A stretch of DNA of 64,000 bases from Gammaproteobacteria bacterium. Its GTDB lineage: Bacteria; Pseudomonadota; Gammaproteobacteria; Steroidobacterales; Woeseiaceae. The stretch is taken from assembly GCA_013151645.1 (NCBI GenBank), contig JAADHU010000017.1, positions 1-64,000 of the forward strand, in the 5' to 3' direction. The notes beneath the pieces are model-generated. The model was not told the origin of the DNA. It was given only the letters and a program-made list of their open reading frames with translations, and did no database searches. Position numbers and translations under genes: made by a program. This document shows, one piece after another, positions 19,019-29,000 of this stretch (within the stretch, counting starts at the first letter, position 1; each line of letters begins with the position of its first letter).

Positions 19019-19024
19019 TATACT
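19019..19024 (+). promoter_or_regulatory. -10 box of the kbl-tdh operon
   Basis: TATACT 31 bp before the kbl GTG start is a strong -10 (5 of 6). The -35 is weak. Transcription would start near 19031, giving a short leader, which supports the GTG at 19055 rather than the in-frame TTG at 19025. Confidence 0.5.
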
Positions 19025-19054
19025 TTGCGGCCTTTACAGCCTGAGAGCAAACCT

Positions 19055-20254
19055 GTGAAAACCAACCTACTCCATTCTCTCGCAGAGCAAACCGAATCTC
19101 TGAAAGAACAGGGTCTTTTCAAGAAAGAACGACTCATCGATGGACCTCAACAGGCATCCATCCGTGTACAGAACAACGGCGACGCGCTCGAGGTCATTAA
19201 CTTGTGCGCGAACAATTATCTTGGGCTCGCCAACCATCCGACCGTCATCGCTGCAGCCCACAAAGCGCTCGATGACTATGGCTATGGCATGGCGTCGGTT
19301 CGCTTCATTTGTGGTACGCAAAATATCCACAAGGAACTCGAAGATCGCATCAGCCGGTTTCTTGGCACGGAAGACACTATCCTCTACCCCTCCTGCTTCG
19401 ATGCGAATGGCGGATTGTTCGAAACCATTCTCGGCCCGGATGACGCCATCATCAGCGACGCGCTGAATCACGCCAGCATCATTGACGGAGTTCGCCTTTC
19501 GAAGGCACAACGTTTTCGTTACAAGAACGACGATATGGACGACCTCGAGGCACAGTTGAATGCGGCCGCAGACTGTCGCGAAAAACTGATCGTCAGCGAT
19601 GGCGTTTTTTCGATGGATGGCACGATTGCCGATCTCGCCGGTATCTGTGACCTCGCCGATCGTTACGGCGCCCTGACGATGATCGATGATGCCCATGCCA
19701 GCGGTTTTCTCGGCGACACCGGTCGAGGAACTCACGAGTACCGCGGCGTCATGGGGCGCATCGACATCATTACCGGTACGCTGGGAAAAGCCCTGGGCGG
19801 TGCGTCCGGCGGATTTACCTCGGGACGCAAGGAAATCACCGGCTGGTTGCGGCAGCGCTCGCGGCCCTATCTGTTCTCCAATTCAGTCGCGCCCACCATT
19901 GTCGCCGCCTCCATCGCGGTTCTGGACCTGCTGGAAAACGACCCATCGCTGCGTACTACCCTGCACGAAAATGCAGCTTATTTTCGCGCCGCGATGACGG
20001 CGCTGGGCTTCGACCTCAAACCCGGTGAGCACCCGATCATCCCCGTCATGCTGGGTGATGCAAAACTGGCCAGCGAGATGGCGGATCGACTGCTCGGCCA
20101 TGGCATTTATGTCATTGGATTCTCCTTCCCTGTCGTACCGCAAGGCCAGGCCCGTATCCGCACACAGATGTCGGCCGGACTCACGCGGGCGCAGCTGGAT
20201 CGTGCTGTCGATGCGTTTGCAACGGTCGGCCGTGAACTGGGAGTCATTCAGTAA
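19055..20254 (+). CDS. kbl: glycine C-acetyltransferase (2-amino-3-ketobutyrate CoA ligase)
   Basis: 399 residues from the GTG at 19055 (E. coli 398). Alpha-oxoamine synthase family, PLP lysine at about 244 in [13 protein letters not shown]; also [10 protein letters not shown] and SVRFICGTQ. It splits 2-amino-3-ketobutyrate with CoA to glycine and acetyl-CoA, following Tdh. Its stop overlaps the tdh start (TAATG), so the two enzymes of the threonine degradation pathway are coupled. Confidence 0.96.
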   Translation: MKTNLLHSLAEQTESLKEQGLFKKERLIDGPQQASIRVQNNGDALEVINLCANNYLGLANHPTVIAAAHKALDDYGYGMASVRFICGTQNIHKELEDRISRFLGTEDTILYPSCFDANGGLFETILGPDDAIISDALNHASIIDGVRLSKAQRFRYKNDDMDDLEAQLNAAADCREKLIVSDGVFSMDGTIADLAGICDLADRYGALTMIDDAHASGFLGDTGRGTHEYRGVMGRIDIITGTLGKALGGASGGFTSGRKEITGWLRQRSRPYLFSNSVAPTIVAASIAVLDLLENDPSLRTTLHENAAYFRAAMTALGFDLKPGEHPIIPVMLGDAKLASEMADRLLGHGIYVIGFSFPVVPQGQARIRTQMSAGLTRAQLDRAVDAFATVGRELGVIQ

Positions 20255-21279
20255 TGAGGGCACTGGTCAAAGCGAAAGCCGAGCGTGGTATCTGGCTTGA
20301 AGACATCGAGAAGCCGAAAATCGGCCACAACGACGTGCTCATCAAGATTCGGCGCACCGCCATCTGCGGCACCGATATTCACATCTACCAATGGGACGAT
20401 TGGGCACGCAAGACCATCCCCGTGCCGATTGCCATCGGCCATGAGTTTGCCGGCGTCATCGTCGAATGCGGCAGCGAAGTCCGCGGCTTTGCCGTTGGCG
20501 ACCGTGTTTCCGCCGAGGGACACATTACCTGCGGGGTTTGCCGCAACTGTCGTGCCGGCCGCCGGCATCTGTGCATCAACACGGTGGGGGTCGGCGTCGA
20601 CCGGCCTGGCGCTTTTGCGGAGTATCTCGCGGTACCCGCCTTCAACGTATTCAAACTTCCCGAGGTCATTTCCGATGACATGGCCGCGATTCTCGACCCG
20701 CTCGGCAACGCGACTCATACGGCCTTGTCGTTCGACCTGGTCGGCGAAGACGTATTGATCACGGGCGCAGGACCCATCGGCATCATGGCCGTCGCTATTG
20801 CTCGTTATGCTGGTGCACGTCACGTCGTCATCACCGACGTCAACGACTATCGGCTGGCACTCGCCCGCCAGGCCGGTGCGTCGGTCGCCGTCAATGTCAC
20901 CAACGGATCGCTCGACGACACCATGCAGGAACTCGGCATGGAAGAAGGCTTCGATATCGGCATGGAAATGTCCGGCAATCCGTCCGCGTTCCGTGACATG
21001 TTACGCACGATGCACAACGGCGGCAGTATCGCATTGCTGGGCATTGTGCCCGGCGAGACCGCCATCGACTGGAACCAGGTCATCTTCAAGGGCCTGACCC
21101 TGAAAGGAATCTACGGCCGTGAGATGTTTGAGACCTGGTACAAGATGTCCAGCATGTTGCAAAGTGGCCTGGATATCGACCCAATCATCACCCACCGCTT
21201 CCCGGTCGACGATTTTCAGCCCGCGTTCGATCTGATGGAATCGGGTCAGTCGGGGAAGATTATTCTCAGTTGGGACTGA
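20254..21279 (+). CDS. tdh: L-threonine 3-dehydrogenase
   Basis: 341 residues, exactly the E. coli length. Zinc-dependent medium-chain dehydrogenase: catalytic zinc region [14 protein letters not shown] and GHEFAG, structural zinc cysteines in [15 protein letters not shown], Rossmann motif GAGPIGIMA. Oxidises threonine to 2-amino-3-ketobutyrate with NAD+. Second gene of kbl-tdh. Confidence 0.97.
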   Translation: MRALVKAKAERGIWLEDIEKPKIGHNDVLIKIRRTAICGTDIHIYQWDDWARKTIPVPIAIGHEFAGVIVECGSEVRGFAVGDRVSAEGHITCGVCRNCRAGRRHLCINTVGVGVDRPGAFAEYLAVPAFNVFKLPEVISDDMAAILDPLGNATHTALSFDLVGEDVLITGAGPIGIMAVAIARYAGARHVVITDVNDYRLALARQAGASVAVNVTNGSLDDTMQELGMEEGFDIGMEMSGNPSAFRDMLRTMHNGGSIALLGIVPGETAIDWNQVIFKGLTLKGIYGREMFETWYKMSSMLQSGLDIDPIITHRFPVDDFQPAFDLMESGQSGKIILSWD

Positions 21280-21308
21280 CCGTCCGCGCCGGTCTCGACT
21301 CACTACCA

Positions 21309-21372
21309 TGTAAAGGGTATTTGACTATTTGTCTATGATGCTATACATTCTTTTTATCAAGCTTCCTTTACA
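21309..21372 (+). promoter_or_regulatory. promoter flanked by TGTAAAGG/CCTTTACA
   Basis: TTGACT (21321-21326), a 17-bp gap and TACATT (21344-21349) form a fair sigma-70 promoter. It is bracketed by the inverted half-sites TGTAAAGG (21309-21316) and CCTTTACA (21365-21372). These may be operator half-sites for the XRE protein encoded by the second gene of this operon; that is inference. Confidence 0.45.
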
Positions 21373-21392
21373 CAATGACAAAGAGAATTTAC

Positions 21393-21839
21393 ATGATGAC
21401 GAATGAACCCTTGCCACGAAAAAGCATCCTGGAACTGATCCGGAGCTGCTCCGGAACCCTGCAGGACCAGAGAAACAGCCGACGCTTTACGTTTTGGTGT
21501 CTTGCCTGGGCACTGGCCTACGTCGGTGCCAGCTGGGCCCTGAAGGCAGACATGGATCTCGCACCTGCGCTGGTCTGGTCATTGGTATTCGTGCCGATAC
21601 TGCTCATGATCGGCGCGGTTTTTTCGTACATGCATTTCCTGCGCAATGCCGACGAGCTGCTGCAAAAAATACAGTTTCAAGGGTTGGCGATGGGCTTCGC
21701 CGCGGCCGTGGTCTTCGTCACCGGTTATCAGCTCGTGGAAGCCGCCGGGGCCAATGAGATGCAAACCGATCACTTGATGCTCGTGATGATATTCAGCTGG
21801 GTGGGCGGTCAACTGTACGGCTCGTGGCGCTACCGATGA
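21393..21839 (+). CDS. four-helix membrane protein paired with an XRE regulator
   Basis: About 148 residues from ATG at 21393, chosen for the AGAGAA element 5-10 nt upstream; an ATG at 21375 also exists. Four predicted membrane helices: WCLAWALAYVGASWAL, ALVWSLVFVPILLMIGAVF, LAMGFAAAVVFVTGYQL and LMLVMIFSWVGGQLYGSW, with a charged cytoplasmic start. No family recognised with certainty. Its stop overlaps the next gene by 4 bp. Small membrane protein plus XRE pairs are common in bacteria, and the membrane protein may control the regulator. Confidence 0.75.
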   Translation: MMTNEPLPRKSILELIRSCSGTLQDQRNSRRFTFWCLAWALAYVGASWALKADMDLAPALVWSLVFVPILLMIGAVFSYMHFLRNADELLQKIQFQGLAMGFAAAVVFVTGYQLVEAAGANEMQTDHLMLVMIFSWVGGQLYGSWRYR

Positions 21840-22030
21840 ACAATCGTCTACGCGTATTGCGGGCGGAACGAAAGTGGTCGCAGGCGACGCTTGCCGACCG
21901 TCTTCAGGTCTCCCGACAAACCGTCAATGCCATTGAGACCGGCAAATACGATCCCGGTCTGCCGCTGGCTTTCAAGATCGCCCGCCTCTTCGAACACCCG
22001 ATCGAAGCGATCTTCGATCCCGACGAATAG
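21836..22030 (+). CDS. small XRE-family transcriptional regulator
   Basis: 64 residues, almost entirely one helix-turn-helix: LRVLRAERKWSQATLADRLQ, recognition helix VSRQTVNAIETGKYDPGLPL, ending AIFDPDE. It resembles the short Cro/C1-type proteins next to membrane proteins (YozG/YgzD-like). Start ATG overlaps the preceding stop (ATGA). Target unknown; the inverted half-sites around the operon promoter are candidates. Confidence 0.9.
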   Translation: MNNRLRVLRAERKWSQATLADRLQVSRQTVNAIETGKYDPGLPLAFKIARLFEHPIEAIFDPDE

Positions 22031-22059
22031 TTTCGCGACAGCCGATCCGGGCAGTGCGC

Positions 22060-23919
22060 CTATTCAATGCTGCAGAAACAATAGGCGTACATGCCCTGCG
22101 GGTCGTTGAAGCGCAATAACGGCTTCGCGGCGTCTTCAAGCATACCGGCCAGTCGTTCTAAAGAGGAACTGCGAACCTTGATACTGGCCAGGTCAATACC
22201 GACCCATTTCGCGCTGCTCATCAGGTCCAGCGCGAATTGCTCGGTCGGGCTCAGTGACTTCTCGATATAACGAGTTCCGTATCCATCTGTCTCAAGACCG
22301 GCCAGTTCCGCGGCCATTTCGATGGAGAATTCGAGGCCCCCGATACCATCGATCAAGCCGATTTCCAGCGCATCGCGCCCGGTCCACACCTGACCCTGGG
22401 CAATCGTGTCGACGGCCGACTTTTCCAGGTTTCGATGGTCGGCAACCTTGCCGATAAACTCATCGTAGCCGCGATTGACCACCGCCTGAAAAAGTCGTTT
22501 GGCATCATCCGACATTTCCCGGTCCAGCCTGAATTGCCCGGACCACGGAGTAGTACCGACGCCGTCCGTGGTGATACCGATCGTATCGAGCGTGCGTTGA
22601 TAGGTTTGAAACATGCCGAAAACACCGATAGAGCCGGTGATGGTCGTCTCGCGTGCATAAATCTTGTCGGCCGCCATTGATATCCAATAGCCTCCGGATG
22701 CCGCCTGGCTACTCATGGATGCCACGACCGGTTTCCCTGCGGCACGCAAGGCCTCAACTTCATTGCGAATCTGTTCTGACGCAAAGCTACTCCCGCCCGG
22801 GCTGTCGACACGCAGTACGACGGCCTTTACGTCCTCGTCTCTGAGCGCCTGGCGCAACAATTTTGCGGTCGATTCTCCGCCGATCGTGCCGGGTGATTGC
22901 GAGCCGTTAAGAATCTCGCCGGACGCAACCACAATCGCGACGTTCTGTTCGCTGGATTTCACGCTATCGAACAAACGCATGTGCACCAGGTAATCGCCAA
23001 GACTGGTCGCCGGATAGCCACGATCATTGTCCTTGTCACTACCTGCATAGGCCGACACGATACGCTGCAATTCGACCCGGGTAAGCAAGTCATCGACAAA
23101 TCCAAGGCCCTTGGCGGCTTGCGCAAAATCACCCTCATACTCGCCCAGGAGCGTTAACAGATTATTCGAATAATCCGCCACGCTGCCCGGCGCCAGTTCA
23201 CGCGCCGCCACGACATCTTCCCGATACTTGCCCCACAACTGGTCGATCAAGCGGGATTTCGACACGCGATCTTCATCCGACATATCCGTTCTCAGGTACG
23301 GCTCAACAGCGGATTTGTGCGTGCCAACTCGAAAAACGTTCCAGTCGATTTTTAGCTTGTCGAGTACGTTCTTGTAATAGTTGCCGTAGATTCCGAAACC
23401 CTGCGGCAGGAACATGCCATCCGGGTGCATGTATAACTCACTCGCGTGCGCTGCGACGTAATAGGCACCCTGGCTGTAAGAACTGGCCGTGGCAATCACC
23501 GGCTTGCCGGACTCGCGAAAATCGTCGATCGCATCGGCGATACGTTCGAGTTTGCTCAAGCCGCTACCGCCCAGCCGGTCTAACTCAAGCACCACCACCT
23601 TAATACGTGCGTCGTCTTTCGCGAATCGCAAACCGTCGACGATATTCTGTACCAGTGTCTGCGGGCTTGCCTCGCCCAGTAATTCTTCGACGGCCCGGTC
23701 GTAGGGATCGCCATCGAGTTGTTCAACCAGACTACCCGCAGGCGCGATGATCAACGCGGCCTTGCTCGGCAGTGGTGGCGCCGTTGAGGACAGCGTGCCA
23801 AGGACAACTACAAACAGAAACAGCAGCACGACAAGATGCAGAACCTTCCGCAGACCGTCTATACCGCGCCAAAGGCCTGCAAAGATGTTTACCAGTTTCT
23901 TTCGAATAGCCAAGATCAC
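22060..23919 (-). CDS. sppA: signal peptide peptidase SppA, 67K type
   Basis: 619 residues (E. coli 618): N-terminal membrane anchor (VLHLVVLLFLFVVVLGTL) and two tandem S49 protease domains. The catalytic lysine lies in the first half and the nucleophile serine in the second (SSQAASGGYWISMAADKI). It cleaves leftover signal peptides in the inner membrane. The start is uncertain: GTG at 23919 sits almost on its GGAG, while TTG at 23913 has GGAG 7 nt upstream and may be the true start. Last gene of a minus-strand run from tatT. Confidence 0.94.
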   Translation of the reverse strand: MILAIRKKLVNIFAGLWRGIDGLRKVLHLVVLLFLFVVVLGTLSSTAPPLPSKAALIIAPAGSLVEQLDGDPYDRAVEELLGEASPQTLVQNIVDGLRFAKDDARIKVVVLELDRLGGSGLSKLERIADAIDDFRESGKPVIATASSYSQGAYYVAAHASELYMHPDGMFLPQGFGIYGNYYKNVLDKLKIDWNVFRVGTHKSAVEPYLRTDMSDEDRVSKSRLIDQLWGKYREDVVAARELAPGSVADYSNNLLTLLGEYEGDFAQAAKGLGFVDDLLTRVELQRIVSAYAGSDKDNDRGYPATSLGDYLVHMRLFDSVKSSEQNVAIVVASGEILNGSQSPGTIGGESTAKLLRQALRDEDVKAVVLRVDSPGGSSFASEQIRNEVEALRAAGKPVVASMSSQAASGGYWISMAADKIYARETTITGSIGVFGMFQTYQRTLDTIGITTDGVGTTPWSGQFRLDREMSDDAKRLFQAVVNRGYDEFIGKVADHRNLEKSAVDTIAQGQVWTGRDALEIGLIDGIGGLEFSIEMAAELAGLETDGYGTRYIEKSLSPTEQFALDLMSSAKWVGIDLASIKVRSSSLERLAGMLEDAAKPLLRFNDPQGMYAYCFCSIE

Positions 23920-23998
23920 ACTCCAGTTTCTAATTCTGTCATTAAGGCCTTTGAATCGTTCGACCCCACACTCTGCCGAATGTTTTCATTCCGGCTGT

Positions 23999-25114
23999 TC
24001 AGTGCACCGTCAAATCACCGCTCAGGGGTTCGGTATAAATGATTCGATACAGGCTGCCGGCCATGTCATCGCTGACCACCATCGAACCGTCGGCAAGTAC
24101 CAGCAAGTCCACCGGACGCCCGGAAACTTCCTCTTTCAGCCAGCCGCTAGCGAATACGTCGTAGGCTTGCGGCTGACCATTTTTCATACGAACGATACTA
24201 ATACGATAGCCGATTTTTGTTGAGCGATTCCACGAACCGTGTTCGGCGATAAAGATCTGCCGCCGATATTCCTCGGGAAACATACTGCCGTCATAAAATA
24301 GCAGGCCCAGCGGTGCTACGTGTGCGTTTAGTTTTTGCGCGGGCGGCGTGTAGTCGGCGCAGTCGCGGCCTTGCCCAAACTCCGGATCGAGTATGTCGCC
24401 ACCGTGGCAATAGGGAAAGCCGAAATGCATACCAACATCGCTGGCGTGATTCACTTCGCCTGCCGGAATGTCGTCGCCCATCATGTCGCGGCCGTTATCG
24501 GTGAACCAGAGGTCGCCATCGCCCGGGTCCCAGGTCAGTCCGACCGAATTTCTGACGCCGAACGCCACCGTTTCGAATTCGCTGCCATCGGCATTCATGC
24601 GCACAATTTCACCGTAGCCCTCCTTGTCACAAACATTACAGGGTGCGCCGATTGTGAGGTACAGCTTACCGTCCGGTCCGAATGCGATGTATCGCCAGCC
24701 GTGGTGACTTTCCGGTGGCAATGAATCGAGTATCACTTCGTACGCCGGGATATCGTCCAGTCGATCCTCGATGTTTCGAAAACGAATGATGCGGGTCGTC
24801 TCTGCAACGTATAGATCACCTTCATGAAACGCAATCCCGTTCGGCATCTTCAGCTGTTCAGCGATGGTGACGATCGAAGGCCCGGCATTCTCCCGGGGTA
24901 CTACTGCATACACGCGGCCGTCACCCATTGTCCCCACAAACAGCGTCCCTCGATCACCGAGTGCTATCGAGCGGGCACCCGGAACTTCATCCGTAAGTAC
25001 CTCAATCGAAAACCCCTCGGGCAGCGTGATATCCGCTAACGCCGAATTCGCCTGGGTGTGGCCCAATGACGGAACAAGAACGATCGATATCAATGACAGT
25101 AGAACTCGATTCAC
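23999..25114 (-). CDS. exported PQQ-dependent sugar dehydrogenase-like protein
   Basis: 371 residues with a signal peptide ending GHTQA (about 21). Six-bladed propeller of the soluble glucose/L-sorbosone dehydrogenase family: GDRGTLFVGTMGDGRVYAV, MPNGIAFHEGDLYVAE, HHGWRYIAFGPDGKLYLTIG, GLTWDPGDGDLWFTDNG, IFIAEHGSWNRS. It probably oxidises a sugar or aldehyde in the periplasm. PQQ binding is inferred from the family; no PQQ synthesis genes are in the window. It lies 49 bp after the TRAP permease gene, so the transported or oxidised compound may be shared. Confidence 0.85.
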   Translation of the reverse strand: MNRVLLSLISIVLVPSLGHTQANSALADITLPEGFSIEVLTDEVPGARSIALGDRGTLFVGTMGDGRVYAVVPRENAGPSIVTIAEQLKMPNGIAFHEGDLYVAETTRIIRFRNIEDRLDDIPAYEVILDSLPPESHHGWRYIAFGPDGKLYLTIGAPCNVCDKEGYGEIVRMNADGSEFETVAFGVRNSVGLTWDPGDGDLWFTDNGRDMMGDDIPAGEVNHASDVGMHFGFPYCHGGDILDPEFGQGRDCADYTPPAQKLNAHVAPLGLLFYDGSMFPEEYRRQIFIAEHGSWNRSTKIGYRISIVRMKNGQPQAYDVFASGWLKEEVSGRPVDLLVLADGSMVVSDDMAGSLYRIIYTEPLSGDLTVH

Positions 25115-25163
25115 AATAAATCCTGAAGTAAGAACCAGCTGCTCAGCGGCAATGCCCCAACGG

Positions 25164-26423
25164 TTAGTCCGCCACCAGCCACAAGGACAGCGACGGCCAG
25201 TAAGTGATTATGATCACGGACAACATGAGCATCAGCAGGAACGGGAACGTCGCGGAATATACTTTCATTATAGGCTTTTCGAAGCGGTAGCTCGCAATAA
25301 ACAGATTCAGACCGACCGGTGGTGTCAGGTAGCCTAGCTGCATTGCGGCCAGAAACACGATACCCAGATGCACCGGATCCACATTGTATTGTGCCGCAAT
25401 GGGCAAGATTAGCGGCACGATAAGAACGATCGCCGAGAAAATATCCAAAATGGCGCCGAGAACCAGAAGAAACAACAGCAACAACACCAGGAAACTGGCC
25501 TGACTCGTTACCTGTTCCGCGACAACACCCAGTAGCGCTTGCGGCACTCCTGCGTCGATCATGTAGTTCGTCGATGCCAGCGATACCGCAAGAATAATCA
25601 GAATCCCGCCCACCAGAAGCATCGATTCACGCATGACGCGCGGCAGGTCCCGCAAACTTATTTCGCGAAGTATGATCACTTCAACGATCAGTACATAAAG
25701 GGCCGTCACCGCCGCCGCTTCGGAGACCGCGAAAAAACCGGAATAAATACCGCCGAGCACGACGATGGGTAGCGGCAATTCCCAAATCGATTCGCGCAAG
25801 GCACCACCGAGCTCCTTGAACGAAAAAGGCGTCAATGGTTTTTCATTGCCACGACTCACCCACAAACTGTAGCCTGACAGCATGAGTAACATCAGCAATC
25901 CAGGCAGGATACCGGCGCGAAACAAACTGTCGATCGAAACCTCCGCGATGACGCCGTAAAGAATCAACGGCAACGAGGGCGCAAAGAGGAGACCCAGACT
26001 ACCCGACGTAGTCACCAGCCCCAGGTTAAAATTATCCGGGTAGCCGTCGTGCTTCAGTGCGGGGTACAAAATGGCGCCCAGGGCGATAATCGTGACGCCG
26101 GATGCGCCGGTGAAAGCGGTGAAAAATGCACACGCCGCCAATGCCACCAACGCCAGCCCTCCCGGCATCCAACCGAGAAATGCACCCGTGAGACGCACCA
26201 GGCGCGTCGGTGCGTTACTTTCGCTCAGCAAATACCCGGCGAATGTAAACAGGGGGATCGCCGACAGAAAAGGCATGTTCGCGATGCCAAGAATCTCGAT
26301 GGCGATGGCCATCAAATCGATTCCCTCTTTGTAATAGCCGAGCATTGCGCTGCCGGCTATCACGACGAACAACGGTGCTCCCAGGACGGCCAGGATGACG
26401 AGAATCACGCTCAGAATCATCAT
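25164..26423 (-). CDS. TRAP transporter large permease (DctM)
   Basis: 419 residues from the first of two adjacent ATGs at 26423, which overlaps the dctQ stop (ATGA). About twelve membrane helices; DctM features include GYLLSESNAPTRLVRLTGAF, FTAFTGASGVTIIALGAILY and LGYLTPPVGLNLFIASYRF. It moves the substrate with Na+ or H+, together with DctQ. Substrate not predictable from sequence. Confidence 0.95.
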   Translation of the reverse strand: MMILSVILVILAVLGAPLFVVIAGSAMLGYYKEGIDLMAIAIEILGIANMPFLSAIPLFTFAGYLLSESNAPTRLVRLTGAFLGWMPGGLALVALAACAFFTAFTGASGVTIIALGAILYPALKHDGYPDNFNLGLVTTSGSLGLLFAPSLPLILYGVIAEVSIDSLFRAGILPGLLMLLMLSGYSLWVSRGNEKPLTPFSFKELGGALRESIWELPLPIVVLGGIYSGFFAVSEAAAVTALYVLIVEVIILREISLRDLPRVMRESMLLVGGILIILAVSLASTNYMIDAGVPQALLGVVAEQVTSQASFLVLLLLFLLVLGAILDIFSAIVLIVPLILPIAAQYNVDPVHLGIVFLAAMQLGYLTPPVGLNLFIASYRFEKPIMKVYSATFPFLLMLMLSVIIITYWPSLSLWLVAD

Positions 26424-26929
26424 TGCGAATCCGTCTTCAGGAAGCCGATCGATTCGGCAATAAAGGACAGAAAAAAGCGATAGCACATCAGTGCGAAAGC
26501 CAATGGCAAAATGCTGTGAGCAATCCAGGAAGGGATGCCGACAAGTACAGTATCTTCGAATTCAATGGACAACTGTATGAATCGCCACGACTGCCATGCC
26601 AGAACGCCACAAATCGATGCAGCGAACGCGTCGACCACCAGTCGCGGTACGCGCGCATACTTCTTTGGCGCAAAATGGGAAATGATATCGATGCGTAGAT
26701 GTCGGTCGCTACGACTGGCCGCAACGGAGGCGATCATGGCCATCCACAAGACCATCAACTTCAGAAGTTCGTCACCCCACACGACCCCCGTATTAAAGAA
26801 AATACGCATGACAATCTGGCCGACCGCCAATATCATCATCGCGCCGAGCAAGATCACCAGTGAAGCGTTCTCAGCCGCTGTTCCCCACTGCTCCAGGCGA
26901 TGCAGGAGTCCGGATCGCTTCTCGGACAC
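26420..26929 (-). CDS. TRAP transporter small permease (DctQ)
   Basis: 169 residues, four membrane helices: ASLVILLGAMMILAVGQIVM, then the conserved VVWGDELLKLMVLWMAMIAS and DRHLRIDIISHFAPKK, which mark DctQ. Overlaps dctP at 26929 and dctM by 4 bp, so the three are coupled. Confidence 0.93.
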   Translation of the reverse strand: MSEKRSGLLHRLEQWGTAAENASLVILLGAMMILAVGQIVMRIFFNTGVVWGDELLKLMVLWMAMIASVAASRSDRHLRIDIISHFAPKKYARVPRLVVDAFAASICGVLAWQSWRFIQLSIEFEDTVLVGIPSWIAHSILPLAFALMCYRFFLSFIAESIGFLKTDSQ

Positions 26930-27987
26930 TAGGTACCGCTACTCGCGGATTCCGCCGCGGTACTATCGGCCTGCTCATCACCATGCTCATGCCGGTAGTG
27001 TGCAACGTGGCGTTCCATCTCTTCGAGCAGTTCGAGCGAGAACATGCCTTTTCTGGCAAGTGCCCGGTTGGTTTCGTCCATCTCGGCGCGAATTCTGCGG
27101 AACTCACCGGCACCGAGTTCAACGTCTTCAACGCCGACGTTCAGCAACGCATCCGTGGCCGCATTTGCCTCGCTCTCGCTCTTCGCATCCAGGTCGGCGT
27201 AAAGACGCGTCAGGACCTCGGTCATGACGGCGCGGTCTTCCGGTTTCATTTTCTTCATCGCCCTTTGGTCAATCGCCATGAAGCCGATCGAAAAGAGTAC
27301 CGGAATCCGTGTTACGTACTTCACCTTGGTGTGCCATTGCAACGCGAGTGCCACGAGCGGTGGAATCGCGACAATATCAATCAAGCCCGTTTGCAGCCCT
27401 GTCAGGACATCCGTCAATGGCAGCGGCACGGGCGATAATTTCAGGGATTTCATCGCCTCATAGCTAATCAAGTCTCCCTGCGGCAACCAGACCTTTTTAC
27501 CCACGAGATCCGCGTGGCCGTGCACGGGCTGGTTCGACAGCACGTAAGCGAAGCCGCCGCCGGCAAAACCGAATGTCTGGTATCCGAGTTTTGCAAATCC
27601 CGCCTGCAACTTGTCATCCATTTGGCTACGTACGTAGTCAACCTCACCATAATTCTCGAAGAAAAACGGCAGGCCGTAGATATTGACATCCGGATACGGT
27701 CCCTGAAAATCCGTTGGCGAGAACGTGCCGCCCTGCAACTGTCCGATCTTGATTTTCTGCAGGACTTTTTTCTCATTGCCTTGCGCGCCGCCCCAGTAAA
27801 ATCTCAGTTGTACACGGCCGTCTGTGCGTTCGCCGATTTCCTTGGCACCGGCGCGAAACGTCGTTGCCCAGCCGGAATTTTGCGGCGCCAGCGTTGCAAT
27901 CTTAATCTTTGTCTGTGCATAGGATGCCTGGCTACTGACTACGCCCATCACCACAAGCACTAAAACGACCAATCTTCGCATGTTCAT
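26929..27987 (-). CDS. TRAP transporter solute-binding protein (DctP)
   Basis: 352 residues, signal peptide ending SYAQ (about 24), then KIKIATLAPQNSGWATTFRA and a DctP fold; GGFAYVLSNQPVHGHADLVG and GLIDIVAIPPLVALALQW are typical. A Ser/Ala/Asp-rich tail follows (EQADSTAAESASSGT). The partner TatT gene lies 42 bp upstream, so this is a TPR-associated TRAP (TPAT) binding protein that probably meets TatT in the periplasm. Confidence 0.93.
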   Translation of the reverse strand: MNMRRLVVLVLVVMGVVSSQASYAQTKIKIATLAPQNSGWATTFRAGAKEIGERTDGRVQLRFYWGGAQGNEKKVLQKIKIGQLQGGTFSPTDFQGPYPDVNIYGLPFFFENYGEVDYVRSQMDDKLQAGFAKLGYQTFGFAGGGFAYVLSNQPVHGHADLVGKKVWLPQGDLISYEAMKSLKLSPVPLPLTDVLTGLQTGLIDIVAIPPLVALALQWHTKVKYVTRIPVLFSIGFMAIDQRAMKKMKPEDRAVMTEVLTRLYADLDAKSESEANAATDALLNVGVEDVELGAGEFRRIRAEMDETNRALARKGMFSLELLEEMERHVAHYRHEHGDEQADSTAAESASSGT

Positions 27988-28029
27988 TCTCCGTTACTGC
28001 GACCGAGGTTCGCAGAAAAATCTAATCCG

Positions 28030-28905
28030 TCAGAAATAGTCGTCTGCACTGGACAAAAGTTCGCGGGCATCTCGTTGTGCCAGCACATTCGTCAATGTGT
28101 AACCCGGATAATCCGGATCGGCCGCCAACACTTCCTGCAGCAGCTGATCGTGCAATCCCCGTTCATACAGGGGCCGCGCATAACCGCGGGCAAACTCAAC
28201 TTTGGCGCTAAGATCGTGTCCGTCGCTCAGCTCGATCGCACGCTCAAAATATCGTCGACCTTTCTCAGGTTCGCCACCGAGTGCCGGTGGCCGCAAGGTT
28301 GCCAGTATACCGAGGTAGGTGTAAACGGTCCCCTCGGCTTCCCCGTCATCGATGTCCAGATAGCGGGTCAGCAGTGCTTCCATATGCGGCAGCCGTGCCA
28401 ACGCGTTCCAGTCTTCGCTGTGAGCACGGATAAAAGCGAGCGCGGATACGCCGTACGCATAGACAACGTCGGCATGCTTGCTCGACAAGCCCGCTAGCGA
28501 GGCTTCGTATTGCTCATAGGTCATGTCGCCCCAGCCACAGGACGGGGCGAAAGAAATACACAGTGCTTTGATGGAATAGCGGCGCGCGCGTTCCGTCAAA
28601 CGCGCCGCACGTTCGGGATCCGCGGCAAAAACGGCACCGTAGGATGCATAGAGATTGGCAGCCGCCGCAAGCAGCATCGGGTCATCCGGACTGCCCTGCA
28701 AGAAGCTGTCGAGCAATAATATGTAGGCAGGCGCGCCGTCGCGCACTATTTCCGGATCGTTCTGATTGATCACGGCGGCCGAGAGATTGTCCGCGAACTT
28801 GCCGGCGGCCGATGAAACAATGGTCGCGCAACCACTGTTGAGCAACACAATGGCTGCTAACACCAGCTGGCCGGTCCGTGCCTGTATTCCTTGCAAGATG
28901 CTCAT
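28030..28905 (-). CDS. TatT-type TPR lipoprotein of a TPAT transporter
   Basis: 291 residues with a lipoprotein signal (lipobox NSGC, Cys26) followed by helical TPR-like repeats: ILLLDSFLQGSPDDPMLLAA, AERARRYSIKALC-like segments and YFERAIELSDGHDLSAKVEF. It matches the TRAP transporter T-component described from Treponema (Tp0956), a trimer with pores that pairs with the binding protein. Two further cysteines (KALCISFAPSCGWG) may form a disulfide. First gene of the tatT-dctPQM run. Confidence 0.85.
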   Translation of the reverse strand: MSILQGIQARTGQLVLAAIVLLNSGCATIVSSAAGKFADNLSAAVINQNDPEIVRDGAPAYILLLDSFLQGSPDDPMLLAAAANLYASYGAVFAADPERAARLTERARRYSIKALCISFAPSCGWGDMTYEQYEASLAGLSSKHADVVYAYGVSALAFIRAHSEDWNALARLPHMEALLTRYLDIDDGEAEGTVYTYLGILATLRPPALGGEPEKGRRYFERAIELSDGHDLSAKVEFARGYARPLYERGLHDQLLQEVLAADPDYPGYTLTNVLAQRDARELLSSADDYF

Positions 28906-29000
28906 GCCTCAAAGACCCCGCACCCGGGGATTAGTTCAGGCTTCCGGACAGTATTCAGCCACATACGAGAAAGAAACTCCCGAATGTGGCAAGTCTCGCC

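Noticed and set aside
22031-22059. Terminator between the XRE gene and sppA
   Set aside because: No stem with adequate pairing or T-run was found in this short convergent gap.
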